Positions 1 through 5,521 of a stretch of DNA of 9,995 nt are shown here, piece after piece. A program made the position numbers and the translations under genes. The stretch's first letter is position 1. Each line of letters begins with the position of its first letter. Source of the DNA: JBBUEO01 sp038056915. Lineage in GTDB: Bacteria > Patescibacteriota > UBA1384 > UBA12157 > JAENIV01. The notes beneath the pieces were generated by a model that worked only from the letters and a program-made list of their open reading frames with translations, was not told where the DNA came from and did no database searches. The stretch is from the NCBI GenBank assembly GCA_038056915.1, contig JBBUEO010000019.1, positions 1 through 9,995 of the forward strand, written 5' to 3'.

Positions 1-1
1 A

Positions 2-373
2 AATCCCCAGGAAGATTATATTAAAAGAATAATTGCCCTGCCTGGGGAAAATATTAAAATAAGTAATGGCCAGATCTACATAAACGGCGGTATTTTAGAA
101 GAAGATTATTTACCCCAATCCCAAATAACAGCTCTACCTTCAGCACTGCCAACTTTCAAGCAAAATTTATCCCAAGATGAATATTTTGTTATGGGTGATA
201 ATCGTGAACACTCTTCGGATTCGCGAGAATGGGGTTCGGTTCCCAAAAAAAATATTATAGGCCGGGCGTGGTTAGTAGTTTTCCCTTTTGAATCAGCCGG
301 ATTAGTCAAAAATCCCCTGGCTTTAAAAATAGTCTCATTAATTGCAAGGACTAATCTTTCATTAGGTTCTTAA
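2..373 (+). CDS. lepB: Signal peptidase I, C-terminal part (5' end outside window)
   Basis: Membrane-anchored serine/lysine protease that cleaves N-terminal signal peptides from exported proteins on the outer face of the cytoplasmic membrane. The visible reading frame is open from the window edge and ends in TAA. It holds the box D motif YIKRIIALPGE, whose lysine (codon 23-25) is the catalytic general base, and box E, GDNREHSSDSREWG (about 194-235), the most conserved stretch of the family. The N-terminal transmembrane anchor and the catalytic serine lie upstream of the window. The 3' end overlaps the convergent phosphoribosyltransferase gene by 23 bp, so no terminator separates them. Family assignment is secure; the symbol is by homology. 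Confidence 0.95.
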   Translation, partial: NPQEDYIKRIIALPGENIKISNGQIYINGGILEEDYLPQSQITALPSALPTFKQNLSQDEYFVMGDNREHSSDSREWGSVPKKNIIGRAWLVVFPFESAGLVKNPLALKIVSLIARTNLSLGS

Positions 374-965
374 CCTGCTGATCGCTTATTTGGGGAAAAT
401 ATTTGTAGAACTGGCCAACGGCAAAAAAATTTGGTTCAATTGCTAAAATCAAACTTTCATCAACTTGACTGACTAATCTTTTAGCAGTTTCTGGTGGCGC
501 CACTGGCACTGCCAAAATAATTGCTTTCGGCTTTTTAATTCGAATTTCTCGAATTGCCACCTCCATAGTTAAGCCGGTAGCTAAACCATCATCAACCAAA
601 AAAATAGTTTTGTTTTTAATTTCAAGAGACGGTTTTGACATTCGAAAAATTTTTTCTCTTCTTCGAATTTCTCGTCTTTGGTTAGAAGCTTCTTGTTCTA
701 AATATTCAGGATTGGGATTTTCCCGGGGACTGATAATTATTTCGTGATCAGAAACTGCCGCAACAGCGTATTCGGGATTTCCTGGGGCGCCGATTTTTCG
801 GGTAACAATGATATCTAAAGGAAGGTTTAATTTTTGAGCAATAATTTTACCCAAAACCACCCCGCCGCGAGGCAAAGCCAAAACAAGACCATTTTCGACT
901 CTCGGATATTTTTCTTCTAACTTTTCTGATAACTTTTGACCTGCCTCCCTTCGATCTTGAAACAT
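351..965 (-). CDS. Phosphoribosyltransferase of the COG1926 type
   Basis: Type I phosphoribosyltransferase-fold protein, 204 aa from the ATG chosen here. Seen: the N-terminal signature MFQDRREAG, the LPRGGVVLG loop (about 31-39), a TRKIGAPGNPEYAVAA segment (about 55-70), and the PRPP-binding loop IFLVDDGLATGLT (121-133), where two acidic residues precede the phosphate-binding loop. The C-terminal FFAVGQFYKYFPQISDQQV is typical of this family. The true substrate of this family is not established, so no reaction is assigned. The frame extends upstream to a TTG at 984-986, but the ATG at 963-965 matches the family N-terminus and has GGAGG just upstream. It lies 23 bp downstream of thpR on the same strand and is probably co-transcribed. 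It overlaps the lepB end by 23 bp. Confidence 0.9.
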   Translation of the reverse strand: MFQDRREAGQKLSEKLEEKYPRVENGLVLALPRGGVVLGKIIAQKLNLPLDIIVTRKIGAPGNPEYAVAAVSDHEIIISPRENPNPEYLEQEASNQRREIRRREKIFRMSKPSLEIKNKTIFLVDDGLATGLTMEVAIREIRIKKPKAIILAVPVAPPETAKRLVSQVDESLILAIEPNFFAVGQFYKYFPQISDQQVKNLMKD

Positions 966-969
966 TCTG

Positions 970-974
970 CCTCC
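970..974 (-). promoter_or_regulatory. Shine-Dalgarno site that fixes the phosphoribosyltransferase start
   Basis: On the minus strand the sequence reads GGAGG, then four bases, then ATG (965-963). It is one of the strongest ribosome-binding sites in the window. It lies between the thpR stop (989-991) and this ATG, and it argues against the upstream in-frame TTG at 984-986. Confidence 0.8.
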
Positions 975-988
975 ATAATCAAGCAAAT

Positions 989-1531
989 TTAAATGGGAAA
1001 TACTTTAATCGCTGTATGTCTTGGACCTTCCGGAAACAATTCTGACTGAAATAAAACCAATTCCTTTGCTTGAAAAGAACCTAAATCAATTGAAATATTT
1101 TTTTCTAAATATTCCTGGATATTAATTGGTTTTTTGAGTCTGGCAATAGTTAGATGGGGCGCAAAAGGTCTTTCTTCTATTTTAAATTTCTTATGTATCA
1201 GTTCCCAAGATATCTCTTTTTGTAAAAGTATGAGTTGGTTCGATTTTTCAATTCCAACCCAAATTGTATGAGGGCAATGACTCTTTGGGAAAGCTCCCAA
1301 GCCAGTTAAATGAATATAAAATGGCTGGAAATTAATAGCTACTTTCTGACAAATTTCTGAAATTTCTTTTATCCATACCTTTTCTACCTCTCCTAAAAAT
1401 ATCATAGTTAAATGCATATGTTCTGGTTTTACCAATTTCGCCCCAGAACTATAAAATTGCTGTTGGATTTTCAGTAATTCTTTTTTAATTTCCTCTGGAA
1501 TCTCAATCGCAATAAATAATCTCTTTGTCAT
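989..1531 (-). CDS. thpR: RNA 2',3'-cyclic phosphodiesterase (LigT/ThpR, 2H family)
   Basis: Two-histidine phosphoesterase that opens 2',3'-cyclic phosphates on RNA ends to 2'-phosphates; it is cytoplasmic. At 180 aa it has normal family length. The N-terminus MTKRLFIAIEIP is typical (R-x-F-x-A-x-x-x-P). The two catalytic HxT motifs are HLT at residues 40-42 (within HMHLTMIFLGEV) and HLT at 126-128 (within APHLTIARLK). A third HLT at 74-76 lies outside the expected motif positions and looks incidental. No clear Shine-Dalgarno precedes the ATG. It is divergent from amrS and is followed after 23 bp by the phosphoribosyltransferase gene, suggesting a two-gene transcript. The physiological role of LigT proteins in bacteria is poorly defined. 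Confidence 0.93.
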   Translation of the reverse strand: MTKRLFIAIEIPEEIKKELLKIQQQFYSSGAKLVKPEHMHLTMIFLGEVEKVWIKEISEICQKVAINFQPFYIHLTGLGAFPKSHCPHTIWVGIEKSNQLILLQKEISWELIHKKFKIEERPFAPHLTIARLKKPINIQEYLEKNISIDLGSFQAKELVLFQSELFPEGPRHTAIKVFPI

Positions 1532-1562
1532 AACATAATTTTATCATATCTGATATAATATA

Positions 1563-1590
1563 ATTAAATATAGGAATAATATTTCGTCAA
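1563..1590 (-). promoter_or_regulatory. Candidate promoter of thpR
   Basis: On the minus strand TTGACG (1590-1585), a 16-bp spacer and TTTAAT (1568-1563) each match the sigma-70 boxes at five of six positions. Transcription would start near 1556, giving a leader of about 25 nt. The 11-bp palindrome ATATCAGATAT (1546-1556) lies at the predicted start and could be an operator. The region is very AT-rich, so chance matches are likely. Confidence 0.4.
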
Positions 1591-1658
1591 TTCACAATAA
1601 TAAAATTTGTATCGATTCGTGAATAGTAAAATTCGTGGAATAAAATACAGATTATTAT

Positions 1659-2543
1659 ATGAAAGAATGTTATCTTTACAAAAAATCCGGTGACTATATT
1701 GAGTGTCAAACCTGCAACCACCGCTGCCGAATTGCTCCTTACAAGCGCGGTCTTTGTGGGGTACGAGAAAATCAGCGAGGAAAGCTTTATCTTTTAGTTT
1801 ATGGCCGAGTGATTGCCGAGCACATTGATCCAATCGAAAAAAAGCCTTTATATCACTTTATGCCGGGAACTTTTTCTCTTTCAGTTGCCACCGTCGGCTG
1901 CAACATGCGCTGCCCTTGGTGCCAAAATTATGATATTTCTCAATGCTCTAAAGAAGGCCCGGATCGAAACGAAATTACCAACAAAATCGGCGTGGAAATG
2001 ACGCCCGAGCAAATTGTCAACGATGCTCTAAAAAACAAATGTCCTTCGATTTCGTACACCTACACCGAACCAACGATCTTTTTGGAATTTGCTTTGGACA
2101 CTATGAAACTATCTCACCAAAAAGGCCTTAAAAATGTCTGGGTCTCCAACGGCTATATGACCAAAGAAACTTTGGATTTGATTACGCCCTATTTAGATGC
2201 CGTCAATATTGATCTTAAAGGTTTTGATGAGAACAATTATTTAAAATATTCCGGGGCAAAACTTCAGCCGGTTTTAGAAAATATCCGTGAGATTTTTAAA
2301 CGAAAGATTCATCTTGAGGTGACAACTTTAATTATCCCCGGCGTCAACGACGATCAAAAACAGCTATCGGAAATTGCAAAATTTTTAGCCGGCATTTCAA
2401 AAAATATCCCCTGGCACATTTCCCGCTTTTTCCCAGCTTACAAAATGACTGATACGCCCATTACTCCAATCGAAACCCTCAAACTCGCCGAATCCCTCGG
2501 CAAAAAATCCGGGCTAAAATGGGTGCATTTGGGGAATATTTGA
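1659..2543 (+). CDS. amrS: AmmeMemoRadiSam system radical SAM enzyme, short C-terminus
   Basis: Radical S-adenosylmethionine enzyme of the three-part AmmeMemoRadiSam set (radical SAM, Memo-like/dioxygenase-fold and AMMECR1 proteins), whose reaction is not assigned here. Seen: an N-terminal cysteine cluster (C16, C19, C23, C33) followed by GVRENQRGKLYLLVYG; the radical SAM cluster motif C81-x3-C85-x2-C88 within VGCNMRCPWCQN; SYTYTEPT; and the late motif WHISRFFPAYKMTDTP. The 294-residue protein ends at WVHLGNI. Family members normally continue with a cysteine-containing segment (an ENTYC..C-like motif), which is absent here and in the other two forward frames of the next 70 bp. No Shine-Dalgarno is seen; a TAAAAT -10-like box (1641-1646) lies 12 bp upstream of the ATG. 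It is separated from its partner genes by a receiver-domain gene on the other strand. Confidence 0.93.
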   Translation: MKECYLYKKSGDYIECQTCNHRCRIAPYKRGLCGVRENQRGKLYLLVYGRVIAEHIDPIEKKPLYHFMPGTFSLSVATVGCNMRCPWCQNYDISQCSKEGPDRNEITNKIGVEMTPEQIVNDALKNKCPSISYTYTEPTIFLEFALDTMKLSHQKGLKNVWVSNGYMTKETLDLITPYLDAVNIDLKGFDENNYLKYSGAKLQPVLENIREIFKRKIHLEVTTLIIPGVNDDQKQLSEIAKFLAGISKNIPWHISRFFPAYKMTDTPITPIETLKLAESLGKKSGLKWVHLGNI

Positions 2544-2596
2544 AAAATGCAAAATTAAAAAATCACATCTTAAAATTACTGATTTAGCTTTATTTT

Positions 2597-2611
2597 GAGA
2601 ACTGTCCCCTT
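2597..2611 (-). repeat. Motif resembling a REP/RAYT-type element end
   Basis: The minus strand reads AAGGGGACAGTTCTC directly after the stop codon of the receiver-domain gene. Motifs of the GGGGACAGTTCTC kind recur next to REP-associated (Y1-type) transposase genes in many genomes; this is recalled from general experience, not searched. Only one copy is present in this window and no transposase is seen. The rest of the 68-bp gap between the convergent amrS and receiver genes (2544-2611) is A/T-rich with no convincing terminator hairpin. Confidence 0.3.
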
Positions 2612-3913
2612 TTACATATTAAACCATTTTGACAATTGTTCATATCCCTCTTTTAGGACATCTTCGTATTGTCTCTGCATAGCCTTAGCCCGGTTAAGCA
2701 ATACTCTGGCTTTTTTAGCAGGTAAATATTGTAACATCACTTCCATTAGTACCTCCTCTCCTGTGGTCTTATCACCTGAACTAGTTTTCGAGGGATAATA
2801 TAAGTCTGATATGACACCATCAAATTTTCTTTGTTCTAATAATCGCATCGCAGATTGCAGATCCCTAGCGAAAACAAAATTTACTTCCCTTCTTGAAATT
2901 TCATGATGAAAAACTGCTCTAAAAGTATTAATTACTCGAGGATTATCATCAACTAATAATATTCTTACATTTCTTTCTTTTTTTGATTTAGATTTTATTC
3001 TATCGAGAACTAATTGCAACCCGTCACTCGCTACTTTAAGAGAATTTAATTGCCATTTTAGATCTTCATCCTCATCAATTTTCCTAACAGTTGCTTCAAT
3101 ATCATCTGAACCAAGAAGGTCGTAAAGTTCAGGATATAAATCTGGATGGGGCGTTTTGGGTATTACAAAAAGATCAGTATTAGGCGGTCTTCCCATATAG
3201 CCCTGTTCTTTATAATAACCACTAGTTCTTGTAATAAACCCTCGATTCTCAAGCAACTCATTAACGGCAACTGCACCCCATTGACCCTTAGCGTGATGGC
3301 CAGATACAATAACAGCTGGCGTGCCTTTCTTGTGTGACAGCTCAATCAATTTAGCTCCGCTTGGCTGTAATTCTTCTCTAGAGTCTACAACCGCAACTGC
3401 TAGATCTGCTATATAATTAAAATCTTTGGTTTCGGGAAAAATTTTTCTAAATTTATCTGATAGGCGATGAGAACCGCCCTCCAAAGTTTCTGTATCTTCG
3501 ATTCTTTGACTGATTTGAATCAAATCCTTTTCTTCATCTGAAATTGTCACTCCATTGTCTTCTAAATAATTTGGGTTCTTTCTGATCTCCTTTCCCAACT
3601 GATATTGGTTAATTGGGGCACGTTTATCACCTAATACTGATTTACACTTGTTAACTATCTCCCCTATATCTAAATAATGTAATAAATCAAAACGAAGTTC
3701 ATCATATTCTTTCCTATCTAATTTTTCCCGCATATCTGCCGGAGTAGGTGCGTACCTTTCGCGCCGGACTGCCTCAATCCATTTTCTCTGAAAAAAATCT
3801 GAAGACCAAATTTTCCGAGCTTCTAATTCTAAACTAGAAACTTCTTCTTTGGGGGTTAAAGTAGACTTTTCTAAATCTTCCCCCCCTACTGGCCCGGTTT
3901 CTGGTCTTGGCAT
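2612..3913 (-). CDS. Large protein with C-terminal response-regulator receiver domain
   Basis: A 433-residue protein not recognised as any named family. Residues 1-150 are charged and mainly helical in appearance, with no known motif. Residues about 160-255 read like a second, degenerate receiver-like alpha/beta fold (IADLAVAVVDSREEL, then GTPAVIVSGHHA), which is inference. Residues 316-433 form a receiver domain: VRILLVDDN with the acidic pair D322-D323, the probable phospho-acceptor D370 in GVISDLYYP, ARVLLN where the switch Thr/Ser would be (N407), and K429 as the likely conserved lysine. The protein stops four residues later, so the last receiver helix is missing. There is no DNA-binding output domain, histidine kinase or membrane segment. 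No clear Shine-Dalgarno. It lies between amrS and amrB/amrA on the opposite strand, suggesting insertion into that locus. The stop codon abuts a REP-like motif. Confidence 0.75.
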   Translation of the reverse strand: MPRPETGPVGGEDLEKSTLTPKEEVSSLELEARKIWSSDFFQRKWIEAVRRERYAPTPADMREKLDRKEYDELRFDLLHYLDIGEIVNKCKSVLGDKRAPINQYQLGKEIRKNPNYLEDNGVTISDEEKDLIQISQRIEDTETLEGGSHRLSDKFRKIFPETKDFNYIADLAVAVVDSREELQPSGAKLIELSHKKGTPAVIVSGHHAKGQWGAVAVNELLENRGFITRTSGYYKEQGYMGRPPNTDLFVIPKTPHPDLYPELYDLLGSDDIEATVRKIDEDEDLKWQLNSLKVASDGLQLVLDRIKSKSKKERNVRILLVDDNPRVINTFRAVFHHEISRREVNFVFARDLQSAMRLLEQRKFDGVISDLYYPSKTSSGDKTTGEEVLMEVMLQYLPAKKARVLLNRAKAMQRQYEDVLKEGYEQLSKWFNM

Positions 3914-3967
3914 AATTTTCTTCTTTCTTCCCGCTAATTTGGCGGAACTTATATTAAATATTGTTTT

Positions 3968-4012
3968 TTCTTAGAATAATTAAGTCAATTAGATTAATTA
4001 CGTTAATTAGAA
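3968..4012. repeat. 9-bp tandem repeat, four to five units
   Basis: Consecutive units read TAATTAAGT (3977-3985), CAATTAGAT (3986-3994), TAATTACGT (3995-4003) and TAATTAGAA (4004-4012), preceded by a weaker TTCTTAGAA (3968-3976). Every full unit has the core AATTA in the same phase. The array sits in the divergent promoter region between the receiver-domain gene and amrB, about 55 bp upstream of the former. It could be a repeated protein-binding site or a simple AT-rich repeat. Confidence 0.6.
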
Positions 4013-4087
4013 ATTTTCTCATCCTATCTCCATTTAACTCTCTCTCTGCCGCTGTCAACTATTAATAAAATTTGAGAATTTTTCAAT

Positions 4088-4122
4088 GTAGTTTAACCTA
4101 CTAAGGAACACCGCGTAGGTGT
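4088..4122. repeat. Overlapping inverted repeats upstream of the amrB promoter
   Basis: Three mutually overlapping inverted repeats are seen: GTAG/CTAC (4088-4091 with 4098-4101), ACCTAC/GTAGGT (4096-4101 with 4115-4120) and ACACC/GGTGT (4108-4112 with 4118-4122). They cannot all pair at once. They lie 17 bp upstream of the -35 box assigned to amrB. With no T-tract they are unlikely to be a terminator; a protein-binding site or an alternative-pairing leader from an earlier start (a second TATAAT at 4134-4139) are possible. Confidence 0.4.
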
Positions 4123-4138
4123 GCTCAAATCGGTATAA

Positions 4139-4166
4139 TTGAATAAATTATTTCCTTTGTTATAAT
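4139..4166 (+). promoter_or_regulatory. Promoter of the amrB-amrA-priA-def/fmt operon
   Basis: TTGAAT (4139-4144), 16-bp spacer, TATAAT (4161-4166). The -10 box is a perfect consensus; the -35 box matches four of six. The predicted start near 4173 leaves a leader of only about 12 nt, which contains the AAGGA ribosome-binding site (4177-4181) four bases before the ATG. No other promoter of this quality is seen before the following genes, consistent with one operon. Confidence 0.55.
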
Positions 4167-4185
4167 AAGACCAAGAAAGGAACTG

Positions 4186-4998
4186 ATGAGTCTTAATTTC
4201 GCTGCCATTTCTCCCCATCCGCCAATAATTATGCCGGGAATTGGCAGTCCCCAAGATTTGCAAAAAGTTGGTCAAACCATTCAGGCCATGAAAAAATTAG
4301 CCAATATTTTTAATGAAGCGGAAATTGAAACTCTAATTATCATTTCACCCCACGCTTTAGTTTATCCCGATTGCTTTAATATTTCAGGGATGAAAAAACT
4401 TTTTGGGACCTTTTCTCATTTTGGCGCTCCGGATATCATGATGGAATTTCAAAATAATCAAGAATTAGCCGGCTTAATCGATCAAGAAGCAAATACGTCT
4501 GATCTTAAAACTTTACTTTATGATAATGGCGGGGAATTTTTTGAGCTTGACCACGGCTTGATGGTGCCGTTATATTATCTTAGCCTCCAGCAAGAATCTG
4601 CTTTTAAAGTAATCCCAATTGCCTATTCCAATCTGGACCGTCAGTCCCATTTGTCCTTCGGCCGAATAATTGCAAAAGTCATTGCCAAATATCCGGGTCG
4701 CGTGGGAATTGTTGCTTCCGGCGATCTTTCCCATCGGCTAATTCAAGGTGCCCCCAACGGTTATTCAGAGGCTGGCAAAGAATTTGATAAAAAGCTTATC
4801 AATGATTTAAAAAATAGTAAGATGCAAGAAATCATTGATTATGACGAAGGATTTGTTGAAGATGCTGGCGAATGCGGCTATCGTTCTATTCTTATTCTTC
4901 TTGGCGCTTTAGAAAATATACATCCTAAAGGCGAATTGCTTTCATACGAAGGTCCTTTTGGGGTCGGCTACTTAGTCTTTAATTATCGATTGAAGTAA
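4186..4998 (+). CDS. amrB: AmmeMemoRadiSam dioxygenase-fold protein (LigB/Memo-like)
   Basis: Class III extradiol dioxygenase-fold (LigB/Memo superfamily) partner of amrS and amrA; its reaction is not assigned. Of 270 residues, candidate metal or catalytic histidines are H11 (ISPHPP), H56 (IIISPHALVYPD), H123 (LDHGLMVPLYY) and H183 (ASGDLSHRL). The C-terminal AGECGYRS and LSYEGPFGVGY are characteristic of the dioxygenase half of long proteins in which this domain is fused to AMMECR1. Here the domain stands alone, with amrA starting 4 bp after its stop in another frame. The start is supported by AAGGA (4177-4181) and by the family-typical beginning. The symbol follows the usual naming of the standalone partner; it is closer to the fused-type dioxygenase half than to classical Memo, which begins differently. 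Confidence 0.88.
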   Translation: MSLNFAAISPHPPIIMPGIGSPQDLQKVGQTIQAMKKLANIFNEAEIETLIIISPHALVYPDCFNISGMKKLFGTFSHFGAPDIMMEFQNNQELAGLIDQEANTSDLKTLLYDNGGEFFELDHGLMVPLYYLSLQQESAFKVIPIAYSNLDRQSHLSFGRIIAKVIAKYPGRVGIVASGDLSHRLIQGAPNGYSEAGKEFDKKLINDLKNSKMQEIIDYDEGFVEDAGECGYRSILILLGALENIHPKGELLSYEGPFGVGYLVFNYRLK

Positions 4999-5002
4999 TT
5001 TT

Positions 5003-5521
5003 ATGAATGAAAATCTTCAACTTGCTAAAAAAGCTATTCAGGCTTATTTGAAAAATGGAGAGATTTTTGATCCGCAAGTTAAATTTAAAAGTCTTAATAG
5101 TCAAAAGGCTGGATGCTTTGTTTCAATCCACCTTAAAGGAAGTAACGAGCTTCGAGGTTGTATTGGGACAATTCTGCCAACTTGCAAAAATTTAGCTTAT
5201 GAAATTATCAATAATGCCATTTCCGCTTGCCGCGACCCGCGATTTTTACCTATTTCTAAAGAAGAAATTGCAAATTTGGATATTTCGGTTGATATTTTAT
5301 CTGCCCCGGAGCCCATTGATTCGGAAAAATTATTAGATACGAAAAAATACGGGGTGATTGTTAAATCAGCTGACGGCCGCACCGGATTATTACTGCCGGA
5401 TTTAGAGGGAGTTGACGATGTTGGCTATCAGCTCGAAATTTCCCGACAAAAAGCCGGAATTTTACCCAATGAAAAGGTCTCATTATTTCGATTTCAAGTC
5501 CATAGATATAAGGAAAACTGA
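5003..5521 (+). CDS. amrA: AMMECR1-domain protein (AmmeMemoRadiSam system protein A)
   Basis: AMMECR1-family protein, 172 aa, comprising the complete domain and nothing else. The invariant hexapeptide LRGCIG is at residues 50-55, followed by SACRDPRFLPISKEEI (about 74-89), the strand LDISVDILSAPEPI (about 92-105), and GRTGLLLPDLEGV (about 125-137). The cysteine in LRGCIG is conserved in the family and is often proposed as functional; the reaction is not assigned here. It begins 4 bp after the amrB stop with no Shine-Dalgarno, so translational coupling is likely. Its TGA stop shares one base with the priA ATG (TGATG). The pairing with amrB and the nearby amrS makes a complete three-component set. 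Confidence 0.93.
   Translation: MNENLQLAKKAIQAYLKNGEIFDPQVKFKSLNSQKAGCFVSIHLKGSNELRGCIGTILPTCKNLAYEIINNAISACRDPRFLPISKEEIANLDISVDILSAPEPIDSEKLLDTKKYGVIVKSADGRTGLLLPDLEGVDDVGYQLEISRQKAGILPNEKVSLFRFQVHRYKEN

Noticed and set aside
966..986. Seven-codon N-terminal extension of the phosphoribosyltransferase from a TTG start
   Set aside because: The family begins at the internal ATG, and the GGAGG site lies between the two candidate starts.
1587..1646. Approximate repeats ATTCGTG..A..AAAT upstream of amrS as a regulator-binding array
   Set aside because: Only two imperfect copies in very AT-rich sequence; spacing and conservation are not distinguishable from chance.
1564..1833. 89-codon open frame on the minus strand overlapping the start of amrS and the intergenic region
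   Set aside because: It is antisense to the conserved N-terminal part of amrS, has no ribosome-binding site and no recognisable motif.
4086..4125. A tRNA-like or small-RNA gene suggested by the clustered inverted repeats
   Set aside because: No acceptor stem, T-loop or anticodon arrangement can be drawn and there is no matching promoter or terminator.
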